From Candidatus Rokuibacteriota bacterium (GTDB lineage Bacteria; Methylomirabilota; Methylomirabilia; Rokubacteriales; JACPHL01): a stretch of DNA of 5,837 nucleotides. This document shows positions 5,467 to 5,837 of the stretch, piece by piece. The stretch lies in the NCBI GenBank assembly GCA_016188625.1, contig JACPHL010000318.1, positions 1-5,837 of the forward strand, written 5' to 3'. Below the pieces are notes generated by a model. The model was not told the origin of the DNA. It searched no databases and worked only from the letters and a program-made list of their open reading frames with translations. The number at the start of each line of letters is the position of its first letter. The stretch's first letter is position 1. The position numbers and the translations under genes are program-made.

Positions 5467-5837
5467 ATGCCTCGAAATCCGTCGTACCAGGTCACGGAGT
5501 ACGTGGACCGGCCGTACGAGAAGTTCTCCCGGAGCGATCTGGCGGTGGATCGGCCCGGCGCCGAGCTGCTCATGACGTGCAACGACGCCCTGGCCCGCGG
5601 CGCGATCGAGGCCGGCGTGCGGGTCGCCGCCTGCTATCCCGGCGCGCCGGTCACCTACGTGCTGGAGGCCCTGGCGGCCGCGGCGCGGACGTTTCCGGAG
5701 ATGCACGTCGAGTGGTCGGCCAACGAGAAGGTCTCGTACGAGGTCGCGCTCGGCGCGGCCATGGGCGGCGCCCGCTCGATCGCCGTCATGAAGGACGTGG
5801 GCCTCGGGTGGATCCTGGACCCCCTCCTCTCCTCGAC
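5467..5837 (+). CDS. iorA: Indolepyruvate ferredoxin oxidoreductase alpha-like protein (N-terminal part)
   Basis: The frame is open to the right edge, so only the first 123 residues of a protein usually 600 residues or more are seen. The family uses thiamine diphosphate and Fe-S clusters to oxidise 2-oxoacids to acyl-CoA with ferredoxin. The fragment matches the pyrimidine-binding domain: NDALARGAIEAGV (39-51), YPGAPVTYVLE (57-67), VEWSANEKVSYEVALGAAMGGAR (81-103) and MKDVGLG (108-114). About 33 residues precede the domain, longer than the short leader usual in IorA. GN is replaced by C38-N39, and the block after MKDVGL (GWILDPLL) departs from the usual NVAADPLM. It may be a paralogue acting on another 2-oxoacid. 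It lies 60 nt after dctM with no terminator between, so it may share the transcript. The family call is fairly firm; the substrate is not. Confidence 0.82.
   Translation, partial: MPRNPSYQVTEYVDRPYEKFSRSDLAVDRPGAELLMTCNDALARGAIEAGVRVAACYPGAPVTYVLEALAAAARTFPEMHVEWSANEKVSYEVALGAAMGGARSIAVMKDVGLGWILDPLLSS

Noticed and set aside
4030-5706. Long antisense open frame of 558 codons opposite dctM
   Set aside because: Its translation is low-complexity and rich in R, E, D, H and P, typical of the shadow of a GC-rich gene, and it lies opposite clear dctQ, dctM and IorA-like coding sequence.
1-5837. CRISPR arrays, tRNA or rRNA genes, insertion sequences
   Set aside because: No regularly spaced repeats, cloverleaf-like segments, rRNA motifs, transposase reading frames or terminal inverted repeats were seen on either strand.

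Overview
This is a compact, high-GC stretch (by eye about two thirds G+C, with strong G/C at third codon positions). All genes lie on the + strand. It suggests an uncultured, high-GC bacterium with an outer membrane: it carries a TRAP transporter with a secreted binding protein, and it must decode UGA as selenocysteine. The lineage cannot be fixed from the window. Groups such as Rokubacteria/Methylomirabilota or deltaproteobacteria-like taxa are only a guess. Codon use is not that of the low-GC Clostridia in which glycine reductase was first studied.

Left part (1-1344): the C-terminal 199 residues of GrdC, the acyl-transferring component C beta subunit of glycine/sarcosine/betaine reductase, are followed 13 nt later by a complete GrdA. 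GrdA is interrupted by an in-frame UGA at 740-742, which reads as selenocysteine in the CxxU motif. The grdA stop overlaps the start of a 90-residue glutaredoxin-like protein. Its own in-frame UGA (1111-1113) sits where the first active-site cysteine is expected (UxxC). Both UGAs are followed at the expected distance by a short hairpin that fits a bacterial SECIS element. Conventional gene calling would break both genes into fragments, so this pair is the main discovery of the window.

Middle (1328-2143): an IclR-family regulator begins at the end of the glutaredoxin gene. A 177-nt gap (2144-2320) follows with no convincing terminator. It is the most likely place for an operator or promoter of the next unit.

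Right part (2321-5406): a complete tripartite TRAP transporter, with a periplasmic DctP-type binding protein, a small DctQ permease and a large DctM permease. A strong 16-bp hairpin and a G-rich ribosome binding site that could form a quadruplex separate the binding-protein gene from the permease genes. From 5467 a new ORF runs off the right edge. It is the N-terminus of an indolepyruvate ferredoxin oxidoreductase alpha-like (IorA-like) enzyme.

Working model (inference): the TRAP system imports a small carboxylate, and IclR senses it or a product. A GrdA/GrdC-type selenoenzyme reductively cleaves an amine-containing substrate to an acyl product, and the selenocysteine glutaredoxin supplies the electrons that thioredoxin supplies in Clostridia. 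The IorA-like enzyme handles a related 2-oxoacid. The substrate-specific component B (GrdB/F/H type), GrdD and the selenocysteine machinery are not in the window, so the substrate remains unknown.
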